A DNA stretch of 50,988 bases from Chara braunii (taxonomy: Eukaryota > Streptophyta > Charophyceae > Charales > Characeae). The stretch spans positions 2,848,422 to 2,899,409 of the forward strand of contig BFEA01000107.1 in assembly GCA_003427395.1 (NCBI GenBank), in the 5' to 3' direction. A program made the translations under genes and the position numbers. The notes under the pieces were generated by a model. The model saw nothing but the letters and a program-made list of their open reading frames with translations. It made no database searches and had not been told where the DNA came from. Of this stretch, positions 42,121-50,988 are shown piece after piece. The stretch's first letter is position 1. Every line of letters begins with the position of its first letter.

Positions 42121-43819
42121 ATTCTCGACAGGTGGCGCTAGAGAGTGTTATATGGAGGTGTGCTATGGAGGTTTATCCCCCATATGCTGATAATTTAGCC
42201 TGGGGATTTGACCTATCTTGTGTTACAGGTCCTTTGGGTTATCTCATTCAAGGTCAAGACTAGATTCAGCTTGATCCCTTAAGGATCATTATCTTCTATC
42301 ACTAATAAGAGGTCGGTTGCCGATCCGTTGGTTTACGACTCAATTCCGACTCACCCTTCACACTCAACCTAAAAGGCTTTAGCCCTGGTGATTTTTATTG
42401 TTTTATTAAGGTTTCACCAGGACTCTTATTGAATGGCCATTTAACAAAGGTACTGAGTATTTAATTAAGGTGTGGTTGGACAGGAGGTTGGGGCTTGCAT
42501 GACTAAAGCGAGGGGTATGAGTGTTGAAGATGGTTGGGGTTGACTCCGTGTAGTGCGTAGGCTGTTGATTGACTCGTTGATGTGATTCGCAGGTATGTGC
42601 TATGAATCAGATTCTGGATGTGGTTGCCTGCGATCACATATATACGTATGGCTGTGAGAGACCCCAATGAAACTGTGAGAAGTGATCGTCGCATACTCTC
42701 TCCTGTTATATATGCATATATATTAATATACTTGGGATAAATACTTGCATTGGCTAAAGGGCCCCAGTACTAAAAGCGCGCTCAGGGGTTAAGACTAAAA
42801 AAAGGCCTAGAGGAGGTCTTTCCTTTTATTGGTTTTACTTTTTAAGGATTTTTCTTAGTCGCACGTTAGTCCTGGGCCGGGATTCGAGGTATTTATCCAG
42901 GACATCCTAAGCCCTAGGCTCTGCAGGGAAGGGGGTTCTCTCTCGCGCAGAGCCTATTTGCCTTGCCTACCGAGACGCTCAGACCAAAGGTCGGAGGTCT
43001 CTTGGCGGTCGTACGGCTATTCCTTCATCCGTGCAATGTCGTGAAGGATTAGACCCTCACGACACTTCGAGTCTGACACTTGAGTGTCATAAGCGGTACT
43101 CGGATCCACGAGGGACCGCTTGATTATGGGCAGTACATATTACGCCATCATTGCAACTGCTTGCGTACGCCTGCATTGCGAGTCGATATGAGTAGGTCCT
43201 ACGTCCGCGCGTTTTTGTACTAAAATCTCGCGCGTGGCGCTTATTTGTTTTCCGCACCGGAAAGTTATAGGTTGGCTACTGAGGGGCTAGGAGCGTTGTC
43301 GCGTTGTTTGTGTTGTGTTGTTTCGTGTGTGTGTGTATGTTTTATGTTTTTATTTTTGTGTTCGTAAAGTGGTGTGCGCGTGGTGTGTGGGATACGTCCT
43401 AGTCGACCGACGACGAGTCACGCTTGGGACCTCAGCCCCCCAAGATATCGGTTCGCGTGCGGGTTCGATAGAGGCGTAATACCGAGCGTACCCCCTATGC
43501 TACAGCGAACGAGAATCACCCTCGGTTAGTCCACCTCTGCGATTGCAACTGATTAGCTTTCGTACTGTGGACTGGTAGCTCAGCAGGGATACGCCCACCG
43601 AAGGGAGGTGACAACTCCCGTAAGGTGGAGGTAAGTCGTGCTTCGCGTAGGCCCCATCCTGTCGTAGGGGCTCGCGGGAGGTAAGGCCGGCGCACTCGGC
43701 CGGAGCGGCTTGTGGAAACTCCATGTATATTGCGACGAAGGATTTTATCCAACTCCTGCGTGACGCGGCCGGGAGGGTCCCGCGCTGCCCGTGCGGTGCC
43801 GGACCGATGCGCTCGACAG

Positions 43820-43824
43820 TGTCG
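43820..43824. repeat. candidate target-site duplication, right copy
   Basis: tgtcg directly after the right LTR, matching 18434-18438. Confidence 0.65.
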
Positions 43825-43902
43825 GGGAACGGTAAAGGAAAAACATGAATTGCACGGACTGAAAAGTAGATTATTTTCTTTTTATGACTCTAAGAGTAAT
43901 GA

Positions 43903-44289
43903 ATGAGACAAATCCAAAATGTTTTCTTAATGAAATGGGCTGATAGATTTGAGATTACGAAGCACTTAGGGGGAGTTGTGCCTGGGCTCACTAATTCGAA
44001 GTGGGTATCACCACAGCAAAGGCGGCGGTTGTACTGGACGAACATCTCCCTTCCGGAGCAAATGCCTGACAATCAGTCGCATCCGAAAACTTTCCTTCAA
44101 TTTGTTATCAACAAAGCCAAGGCATAAAATGAGAAAACCAATTGTGTTATGACAACAAATTGGGATCCTGGGAATAAAGCCAGCATACCATTAGTTAAGT
44201 GCATAAAGCGAGGAGAGCCCCGCCTGCTTCATGTTACTGAAGTTGAAAGAATTACGGGCTGCCCTGCTGGGTATACAGAGTTTGAATGA
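43903..44289 (+). pseudogene. DNMT3-like C5-cytosine DNA methyltransferase fragment
   Basis: One frame, broken by TAA at 44125-44127 and ending in TGA at 44287-44289. It covers only the C-terminal part of the catalytic domain. KWVSPQQRRRLYWTNI (about 43999-44046) is motif VIII (Q-R-R-R-x-Y-W). LLHVTEVERITGCPAGY (about 44224-44274) is the motif IX region. The TEVER-x-x-G-C-P form resembles the TEMER-x-x-G-F-P of DNMT3 enzymes more than DNMT1/CMT or bacterial types. The catalytic PC (motif IV), ENV (motif VI) and SAM-binding motif I lie upstream in a complete gene and are absent here. The fragment starts about 80 bp outside the right LTR. It may be an exon remnant of a host gene or of an older transposon that carried a methyltransferase. 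Confidence 0.72.
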
Positions 44290-45067
44290 AGAGGAAGTTT
44301 GCATCTCAATTGAGGGAAAGATAAAAGAGGCAGAGCTATGATGGAAATGAGCAACCTGGTCTAAGTTGTAGAACCTTCGACTCCCCCATACCCTCCTTCA
44401 TCTCAAGGGACGAAAGCTAAGGAAAACCTTGAGAAAGGAATGGGAAAATAACAAAACGGACCCTGGCAAACTAACCACCCATAACATCTCATCCTCCTCT
44501 CCCGTCTATCCCTCCAAAATCCGCTAACAAAAGATTGGTGCGCGATGAGGACATCACGAATGAGTGTTGAATACGGACAATTTGTGCACAATAGAGAAAT
44601 TTGGAGTGAGGAAGCAGGAGAGAGAAAAGACAAAGGATTAGGCCGCAGAAGGGAGTGATGCCATGAGGAGAGAACCACAGGAGGAAAGAACTAGCGACGG
44701 CAAGCAAGCGAACGCAAAAACAGGGGCACATAGAACATAGCAGGAGGCCGGGAGGGTCATCGGAATGCAATAAGACTAAGGCCAAAGTGCCCTTTGAACT
44801 AACAATTGCAGCGCGACAACAATAAAGGAATGAGGAAGTCGAGGGATGGGCGGCCATAAGCTGCGGGAAGTCAGGAAATGAGGGGCCAACATGGAGGTCA
44901 TCGACGGAAGCCTCGGAGCTGAGGCCCACGACCAAAAGAGATCGGCACTGACAAAACGCAAGGTAAGACTAAGGAGAGGGGTCGCTATGGGGCGACAAGA
45001 CGCCCAAGGGGCATGGGACACCTCGGGGAAAGGCACCCGGGGCCACGTGGGACTAAGTAAAAATAAT

Positions 45068-45205
45068 GGCGTCCGGGGCGAAATGTGTCGGGGACCACCG
45101 ACGGGACTACCGACGGGACTAAGTGTCAAGGACCACCGGCGAGACTAAGTGTCGGGGGCCACCGACGTGACTAAGTGCCGGGAACCATCGACGGGACAAG
45201 TGGCG
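45068..45205. repeat. ~26-bp repeat cluster
   Basis: Units of the form agtgtcggggaccaccgacg followed by ggacta; about five copies, with one partial. Clear starts at about 45120, 45146 and 45172 give a 26-bp period. Confidence 0.7.
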
Positions 45206-45750
45206 GGGACATGTGAAAGTCCCAAGAAGAAACGACGGCACCACACGAAGGAAAAATAATAAATGCAAGGTGCACCGTCAAGATCGACATCTCGACGGCC
45301 AAGAATATTAGCACCACTAGTGCAAGTAATAGTGGTGACAAACGGGAAGGCCAAAAGGAAAAGGAAAAGTAAAGAAAACTGAAGTGGGAGGCATGGGAGC
45401 AATCCGAAAAATCTCGGATCAGCCTCCCCCAAGAAAATAGAGTCAAATAAGACCCCATGTGAAAAATAGCCCTCCGGAAGAAAATCGGAGTAGGAGGGAC
45501 CATTGTGGGAGAAGTGTAGGAGTAAAAGGAGGCTCCCATGAACATGGGAAGACCATTATTGCAGTCCGAGAAATAACGGACTGCACCTTGAGCATAGGGA
45601 GGGCCACAACTAAGAGGAAGAGGCTAGAAAAGGGCCTTAACGACCACTTGACACTTGGCATGCTAGAAAAAAGAGAGAAAAGAAAAGAAAATGGGGGAGA
45701 ATAAAACAAAAAGAGTGAGAGGGAGTGAGTGAGTTGGCCGTCGGTAGGGA
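45170..45750. repeat. diverged duplicate unit, copy 1
   Basis: Shares ordered landmarks with 46590-47170. These are aatattagcaccactagtg (45304 versus 46722), gaaaatagag (45433 versus 46839), ccattatt (45553 versus 46959) and gacacttg (45650 versus 47056). The offset stays at 1405-1418 bp, so this is one collinear duplication. Confidence 0.75.
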
Positions 45751-46004
45751 CTGCCATCGGTAGGGACTGACAGGTCCCTACTGTCCAAGAAAAGAGGAGA
45801 AAAGAAAAGCAAAGAAAAGAAAAGAAAAGAAAAGAAAAGAGAAAAATGCCTTAACGGTAAAAAACGATCACTTGGGGAGATTCATCCGTGACCAGATTCA
45901 TTCTAAAATATGGCGGTTACAAAGGACTTGGATTTTGTTTGATTTTTGCAGAGAAAGTCAAAGAAAATCGAGGCCTCTTGCAACCAGAATAAAACGGAAT
46001 ACGT

Positions 46005-46340
46005 GCATGAGGAGAAACACATGTTTTATGTGTGTCCGGGGTCAAAATCAAGGCCGGATACACTTTGGAATTGGCCGTTTCTTTTTCTTTTGAGTAGGGG
46101 CTAGTTGGGGGGCATTGGGACTAAGGAATTAAACCCCATTGCAGTCCAAGTTGCAACGGACTGCATGGGGAAGAGAAAACACATGTTCTAGGTACATCCG
46201 GAGCCAATATTGAGCCCGGATGCACTAGAAAATTTAACGCTTCATTTTTTTTCAATGTGGGGAAAGTTGTGGGGCTGTGCGTATGAAAAATAGCTATGAC
46301 TGCAGTCCGAGAAATAACGGACTGCATGGGGGATGCCAAG
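46005..46340. repeat. ~170-bp tandem duplication with hairpins
   Basis: The block aaacacatgtt, then a tccgg...ccgga hairpin and a following T-rich run, occurs at about 46015 and 46186. The hairpin arms differ between copies (tgtccgg/ccggata and catccgg/ccggatg) but pair in both. Confidence 0.6.
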
Positions 46341-46589
46341 GCCAAAGGGGACTGGGCTACGGCAAGCCCTGAAGGCAAGAAAAGAGCAATTTCGGCAAGG
46401 GGCAAGTAAAGACGGTAAACGACAACCGTGAGATCTCAAATCGGCACACGTATAGAAATGATGGGACCACCAAGGGCAATGGGCCCCAAAGAAATAAAAA
46501 CGGGATGCTGTCTGGAGTGTTGTCGGGGACCAGATGGGTCTAAATAATAAAAATCAGAAAACGGGACGCGCGTCGGCGGGACCGCCGGC

Positions 46590-47170
46590 GGAACAAAAAA
46601 ATGGAGCTAGCATGTAGAAAAATGACGGGGACTTGGGATGTCCCAAGGGAACTATGAGCAAACACAAGGAATAATTGTACAACCAAGCGGCACCGTCTAG
46701 ATCGAGGATCTAGACGGTAGAAAATATTAGCACCACTAGTGGGAGCAAGTGGGGGAGCCATCGGAGAAAGAAAAGTGAAATAAGGATGTAGGGAAGGCTA
46801 CCCAGCAGTCCGGGATATCTCGGAGTAGCAAGGCATAAGAAAATAGAGCCTTGAGAGGCCCAACATGAGAAAAAGGTTGCCCTTAGAAAATCGGAGCAAA
46901 AGGGACTCAGAATTGGGCAAACGGGAGCAAAATGGAACACCCTAGAAGCATGGGGGTGCCATTATTGGAATCCGAGATGTAACGGCCATGTAACAACCAT
47001 AAAACTTGGCCTTGAATGAGGCCCTAGGGCCTAGAAAAAGGGTGCACAGCAGTTGGACACTTGTCACAACAGAAATAAAAGAAAAAGAAAGAAAAATGAG
47101 AGAAAAACGAGGAAGAATGAGACAAAAAGGGAGAAAAGAGTGAAGGAGAGTGTGCCGACCTATTGGGACC
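46590..47170. repeat. diverged duplicate unit, copy 2
   Basis: Partner of 45170-45750. Its hairpin ccgtctagatc/gatctagacgg (46692-46716) is a perfect 11-bp stem. The copy-1 counterpart, at about 45269-45295, has a different arm sequence but still pairs with one mismatch. Confidence 0.75.
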
Positions 47171-48349
47171 TGCAAAGTAGGGACTGGCAGGTCCCAACAG
47201 TGACCTCATCCCTCCTAGAATGAGGGAGGGCAATCTGGATTGCACTCAATAAAATCTGAATTAAAAAGCTGAAAATGAGAGAAAATGCAAAAAGGAAGTG
47301 GCCGGTTTTCTTTTGGGCCGTTGATCTGAGATCAGATCTCATGGTAGAGAGGAACTAGCGTTTTTTTGTGGGTCAGCTCAAAACGGCTAGCTCCGGAATG
47401 AGGTGGCAGCCCAAAATGGAAAGAAACAAATGAGGCGAAAGAACAAAATAGCGCATTTGGCCCAAAAAGAGAGCCAGATGCACCAAAAATTGAAAAACTG
47501 GACCTAGGGGCTCAAAATTGAAGCAAGGGCTACTAGGGGGTAGCTCGGATTATTGTTGGCCTTGGATCTCAGCCAGATCCGCCATACGGAAAAATGCTCC
47601 GGCCTACTCAAAAGAGGCCGAAACTTGAAAAAATCGAAAAAAAGGTCCACAAGATCTTTTTCTTTCAAGTATTGCTGCCCCTTGGGCATTAGGACCCTAG
47701 GGGACAGCATTTGAGAAATGAAAAAGAGGCCGGGGTAGGCCAAGAGGCAGTCCGAGTTGGTACTAACCACTTGGACTGCATGTATTTGGCTAAAATGAGG
47801 CCCAAGTACCTCCAGGAGGGCCTAGTAAGGGAATTTTGCCTTGGGGGTACCTCGGTTCACCTCAAGGCTCATGGGCTGGCCGGACTGCTGGTTTCAGCCT
47901 ACATAAGCTGAGGATGCAGTCCGCCACTCTCACATTTGCGTGAGGAGTGCCCATGCTGCCCAAGTGAGCTAACAGGAGCACCTTTGCATTAGAGTGAGAG
48001 GGGAGGAACCCATGCTAGTGGGAGAGCTTAGAGGAGACTAGGAGGTAGTAGGGAGGACTCTAGAGGATAGTGATGGTGGGAGAGACACTTGGGAGGTGAT
48101 CCGCCATATCCCTTCTGGGTGTAGGAGAGAAGGAGAAGCTAGAGGAGCCTCATTAGCCCTTCTAGAGGGGAGGACTTCATAGCCATAGCTGGGGGAGCTT
48201 GCCATAGCCTGAGAGAAAGCAAGGAAGTATGAGAAAAGAGCTTGGAGAAGAAGGAAGCCATAGCCAAGAGGGGATTGTGCAAGAAGAAGAAGCTTCATCA
48301 AGAGGACACCGACATCAAGGAATCAACAAGGTGAGAGGAAGGAAGAGAC

Positions 48350-48625
48350 TTCTTCACCTTCATCTTCTTCTTGTTCTCCTTCTTCTTCTTCTTCTTCTTC
48401 TTCTTCTTTTTCTTCTTCCTTTTCTTCTTCATCTTCTTTCTCCTCTTCTCCTTCTTCCTCTCCTCCTTCTTCTTCCCCTTCTTTCTCCTCACTCCCTCCT
48501 TCTTCCTTCTCTTCTCTCCTCTCCTCACCTCCTCCTTCCTCCTCTCTTTCACTCTCTTTGTCTTCCTCCCCTTCTTCTCCATCTCCATCTCCCTCATTTC
48601 TCTCCCCCTTCTCCTCCACCGTCTC
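48350..48625 (+). repeat. CTT-rich polypyrimidine tract
   Basis: About 275 bp of nearly pure C/T built from ctt and ctcc words. It grades from (ctt)n near 48375-48430 to mixed ctcctt further right. The apparent Phe/Leu-rich (+) and Glu/Lys-rich (-) proteins here are composition artefacts. Confidence 0.93.
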
Positions 48626-48704
48626 TTACTTAATCTTCTCTCCTCCATGGGCTACTCAAACTCTCCTCTTTCACTTATACACTAGGGGGAAGTACTCCGA
48701 TTCA

Positions 48705-50236
48705 TTCATAGATGCTTCTTGATGCAATCTTAGTGATTTGGAAGCTTCAAACTTGTGTTTTTCACACTCACACTAGTAGGTAGTGTAGCGCTTCACACAT
48801 GGATGCTTCTTGATGCAATCTTGGTGATTTGGAAGCTTCAAACTTGTGTTTTTCACACTCACACTAGTAGGTAGTGAAGCGCTTCACACATGGATGCTTC
48901 TTGATGCAATCTTGGTGATTTGGGCTCTCCAAACTTGTGATTTTCACACTCACACTAGTAGGTAGTGTAGCACTTCACCCATGAGTGATCCACGATGCAA
49001 TCTTGGTGATTTGGGAGCTTCAAACTTGTGTTTTTCACACTCACACTAGTAGGTAGTGTAGCGCTTCACCCATGAGTGATCCATGATGCAATCTTGGTGG
49101 TTCGGGCTCTCCAAACTTGTGTTTTTCACACTCACACTAGTAGGTAGTGTAGCGCTTCACACATGGATGCTTCTTGATGCAATCTTGGTGATTTGGGAGC
49201 TTCAAACTTATGTTTTTCACACTTACACTAGTAGGTAGTGTAGCGTTTCACACATGGATGCTTCTTGATGCAATCTTGGTGATTTGGGAGCTTCAAACTT
49301 ATGTTTTTCACACTCACACTAGTAGGTAGTGTAGCGCTTCACACATGGGTGCTTCTTGATGCAATCTTGGTGATTTGGGCTCTCCAAACTTGTGATTTTN
49401 AGTAGGTAGTGTAGCGCTTCACACATGGGTGCTTCTTGATGCAATCTTGGTGATTTGGGCTCTCCAAACTTGTGATTTTCACACTCACACTAGTAAGTAG
49501 TGTAGCGCTTCACCCATGAGTGATCCATGATGCAATCTTGGTGATTTGGAAGCTTAAAACTTGTGTTTTTCACACTCACACTAGTAGGTAGTGTAGCGCT
49601 TCACCCATGAGTGATCCATGATGCGATCTTGGTGGTTTCGGCTCTCCAAACTTGTGTTTTTCACACTCACTCTAGTAGGTAGTGTAGCGCTCTACACATG
49701 GATGCTTCTTGATGCAATCTTGGTGATTTGGGAGCTTCAAACTTGTGTTTTTCACAATCACACTAGTAGGTAGTGTAGCGCTTCACACATGGGTGCTTCT
49801 TGATGCAATCTTGGTGATTTGGGAGCTTCAAACTTGTGTTTTCCACACTCACACTAGTAGGTAGTGTAGCGCTTCACACATGGATGCTTCTAGATGCAAN
49901 CTTGGTGATTTTGGAGCTTCAAACTTGTGTTTTTCACACTCACACTAGTAGGTAGTGTAGCGCTTCACACATGGTTGCCTCTTGATGCAATCTTGGTAAT
50001 TTAGGCTCTCCAAACTTGTTATTTTCACACTCACACTAGTAGGTAGTGTAGCGCTTCACCCATGAGTGATACATGATGCAATCTTGGTGATTTGGGAGCT
50101 TCAAACTTGTGTTTTTCACACTAACACTAGTAGGTAGTGTAGCGATTCACCTATGAGTGATCCATGATGCAATCTTGGTGGTTTGGGCTCTCCAAACTTG
50201 TGTTTTTCACACTCACACAAGTAGGTAGTATAGCAC
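48705..50236. repeat. 91-bp satellite array, ~17 monomers with higher-order pattern
   Basis: The monomer runs from catggatgcttcttgatgc through an aatcttggtgatttggg block and a cacactcacactagtagg block to gtgtagcgcttcac. Period 91 bp is read from starts 48711, 48802 and 48893. Two forms exist at each of two sites: gatgcttcttgatgc (A) or gtgatccatgatgc (B), and gagcttc (a) or gctctcc (b). The order is Aa Aa Ab Ba Bb, repeated about three times with small additions. A single N at 49400 sits inside the array, and another N is at 49900. Confidence 0.93.
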
Positions 50237-50319
50237 TTTTTTCATAGATGGCCTTTTATTCAACTTTGGTGATCTTGCCTACTTAGACTCTTGTTTTCAC
50301 TTACGTAATAGCATGTGAT

Positions 50320-50780
50320 GTTCATGATAATCTCTCCCTTCATGTATATATGCTTTGCATTAATCTAGTCACTCATTATCATGTTCATACTTAGTGTGAT
50401 GTTTCGAATGATCTTCCCTTCACATGAATGTGCTTTCCATCTAGTCTTACATCTCTTTGTCATGTTCATACTTAGTGTGATGTTTTTTCCCGGTTGATCT
50501 TCCCTTCATATGCAAGTGCTTTCTATCTAGTGTAGCATCTCTTTGTCTTGTTCATACCTAGTGTGATATTCCGGATGATCTTCCCTTAACGTGCATGTGT
50601 TTTTCATTAAGTCTAATCACTCATTGTCATGTGCATACTTATTGTGATGTTCCGGTTGATCTTCCCTTCACATGCATGTGCTTTCCATCTAGTCCAGCAT
50701 CTCTTTCTCTTGTTCATACTTAGTGTGATCTTCCGGTTGATCTTCCCTTCACGTGCATGTGTTTTCCATCTATTCTAGCC
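50320..50780. repeat. 81-86-bp tandem repeat, right-edge array
   Basis: Unit: catgcatgtgctttccatc, then tagtc, a cttgttcatacttagtgtga block and ttccggttgatcttccctt. Starts at 50423, 50509, 50590, 50671 and 50752 give periods of 86, 81, 81 and 81 bp. It is the same family and orientation as the array at 1-345. Confidence 0.88.
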
Positions 50781-50988
50781 AGGGTTGTCGAGCCCCGGCC
50801 CCGGGGCCCCGGTGGGGTTCCGGGGTTCCGGGGTTCCGGGGGTGGGCACCCCCAACCCCGGCTCCAGACCCCCCCGCAAAAAAAAAAAATAGTGGGGGGT
50901 GCGCAGCGAAAGCGCGCACCACATGGGCTAAACCCCAAAAATGGGGTTTTATGCCCCACCCCGGACCCCCCCCGGGGCCACACCCGCC
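50781..50988. other. GC-rich hairpin segment, start of another repeat or element
   Basis: Composition changes abruptly at about 50781 from AT-rich repeat to very GC-rich DNA with runs of ccccgg, three ttccgggg-type repeats and a run of A near 50879. Two perfect hairpins are seen: ggtgcgc/gcgcacc (50898-50920) and aaacccca/tggggttt (50930-50949). It is cut by the window end; no gene seen. Confidence 0.6.

Larger units (their letters stand above)
18439..43819 (+). mobile_element. Element 2: ~25.4-kb Ty3/gypsy retrotransposon with ~7-kb LTRs
   Basis: The evidence for a complete insertion is a pair of long direct repeats (18439-25470 and 37037-43819), a tRNA-Asp primer-binding site one base after the left repeat, and a candidate 5-bp duplication outside. 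The internal region of about 11.6 kb holds gag, protease, RT, RNase H and integrase in Ty3 order, a gag-like ORF downstream of integrase, and 2 kb of non-coding DNA. LTRs of this size exceed those I know for most plant Ty3 families. The internal genes carry stops and frameshifts, so this copy is not autonomous. No clear polypurine tract precedes 37037. The nearest purine-rich run (gggaggggg) is at 36765-36773, about 260 bp upstream, which is a weak point in the boundary call. Confidence 0.88.
37037..43819 (+). repeat. Element 2 right (3') LTR, ~6.78 kb
   Basis: Collinear with the left LTR. By eye the two differ by several percent, mostly transitions, except for a ~1.7-kb block that is identical (37844-39569). 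The largest structural difference is a ~270-bp stretch present in the left LTR (about 22236-22507) and missing here. It is flanked in the left copy by short gaccc repeats, as expected for deletion between direct repeats. The end gctcgacag is followed directly by tgtcg and not by a PBS. Confidence 0.88.
44290..48350. other. non-coding, purine-rich, hairpin-rich interval
   Basis: No credible gene on either strand. It contains a 26-bp repeat cluster, a diverged duplication spaced about 1.41 kb, repeated gcagtcc...ggactgc hairpins and several other perfect inverted repeats, listed separately. A gaaaa-rich run (aaagaaaagaaaag) lies at 45795-45845. A possible donor site (caag/gtgaga) at 48330 follows a purine-rich stretch and could mark the end of a leader exon. 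I see nothing to support that further. Confidence 0.55.

Noticed and set aside
18439-43819. Interpretation of the two 7-kb repeats as a segmental duplication
   Set aside because: A tRNA-Asp primer-binding site at the inner edge of one copy only, gag-pol between the copies and matching 5-bp flanks fit LTRs much better.
48298-48685. Glu/Lys-rich (-) and Phe/Leu-rich (+) ORFs over the CTT tract
   Set aside because: Pure consequence of a C/T-only sequence; every frame is open and there is no domain.
48705-50236. Regular repeats suggesting a CRISPR array
   Set aside because: Monomers are contiguous 91-bp units without unique spacers, and the setting is eukaryotic.

Overview
This window comes from a large, transposon-rich eukaryotic nuclear genome. 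No host gene, rRNA or tRNA gene is intact here. Nearly everything is Ty3/gypsy-type LTR retrotransposon, satellite-like tandem repeat, or non-coding DNA rich in hairpins. The source is most likely a streptophyte, and a charophyte alga such as Chara is my best guess. The reasons are two polyproteins of one unusual Ty3 lineage, a primer-binding site matching plant-type tRNA-Asp, a DNMT3-like methyltransferase relic, and scattered single-N assembly scars. The species is inference, not shown by the sequence.

Layout. (1) Positions 1-345 hold a ~80-bp tandem repeat whose family returns at 50320-50780, so both window ends lie in the same repeat type. (2) Positions 346-3308 show no gene. (3) Positions 3309-6950 hold four consecutive paralogues (A1-A4) of an unrecognised protein family. 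A1 and A3 are open; A2 and A4 are broken. (4) Positions 7611-13902 are the gag, protease, RT-RNase H and integrase of a decayed Ty3 element (element 1), followed by an acidic accessory ORF at 14262-15176. No LTR could be found for element 1. (5) Positions 15177-18433 are non-coding, with three minisatellites and an N gap. (6) Positions 18439-43819 are a second, nearly complete Ty3 element (element 2) of about 25.4 kb. It has LTRs of about 7.0 and 6.8 kb, a candidate 5-bp target duplication (tgtcg), a tRNA-Asp PBS, a broken gag-pol, and an extra gag-like ORF with its own zinc knuckle downstream of integrase. (7) Positions 43903-44289 are a DNMT3-like cytosine methyltransferase fragment about 80 bp outside the 3' LTR. 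(8) Positions 44290-48350 are non-coding and hairpin-rich, with a ~1.4-kb-spaced duplication. (9) Positions 48350-50236 are a CTT tract followed by a 91-bp satellite with a five-monomer higher-order pattern. (10) Positions 50320-50988 are the ~82-bp repeat and a GC-rich hairpin segment.

How the parts relate. Elements 1 and 2 share a pol lineage, so each can be read against the other. The comparison shows that most testable premature stops sit at conserved Trp codons. Both elements carry a long ORF 3' of integrase, and in element 2 that ORF is preceded by a good 3' splice site, which suggests expression from a spliced RNA. The giant LTR of element 2 carries at least ten hairpins with a fixed RTAAGTTY loop, a fixed bulge and compensating stem changes, followed by four tandem larger hairpins. 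I rate these hairpins and the A1-A4 family as the most novel content.

Assembly caution. About 1.7 kb inside the two LTRs is identical down to three shared single Ns, while the flanks differ by several percent. The 91-bp array contains a 79-bp exact duplication around a single N. Both look like assembly artefacts.
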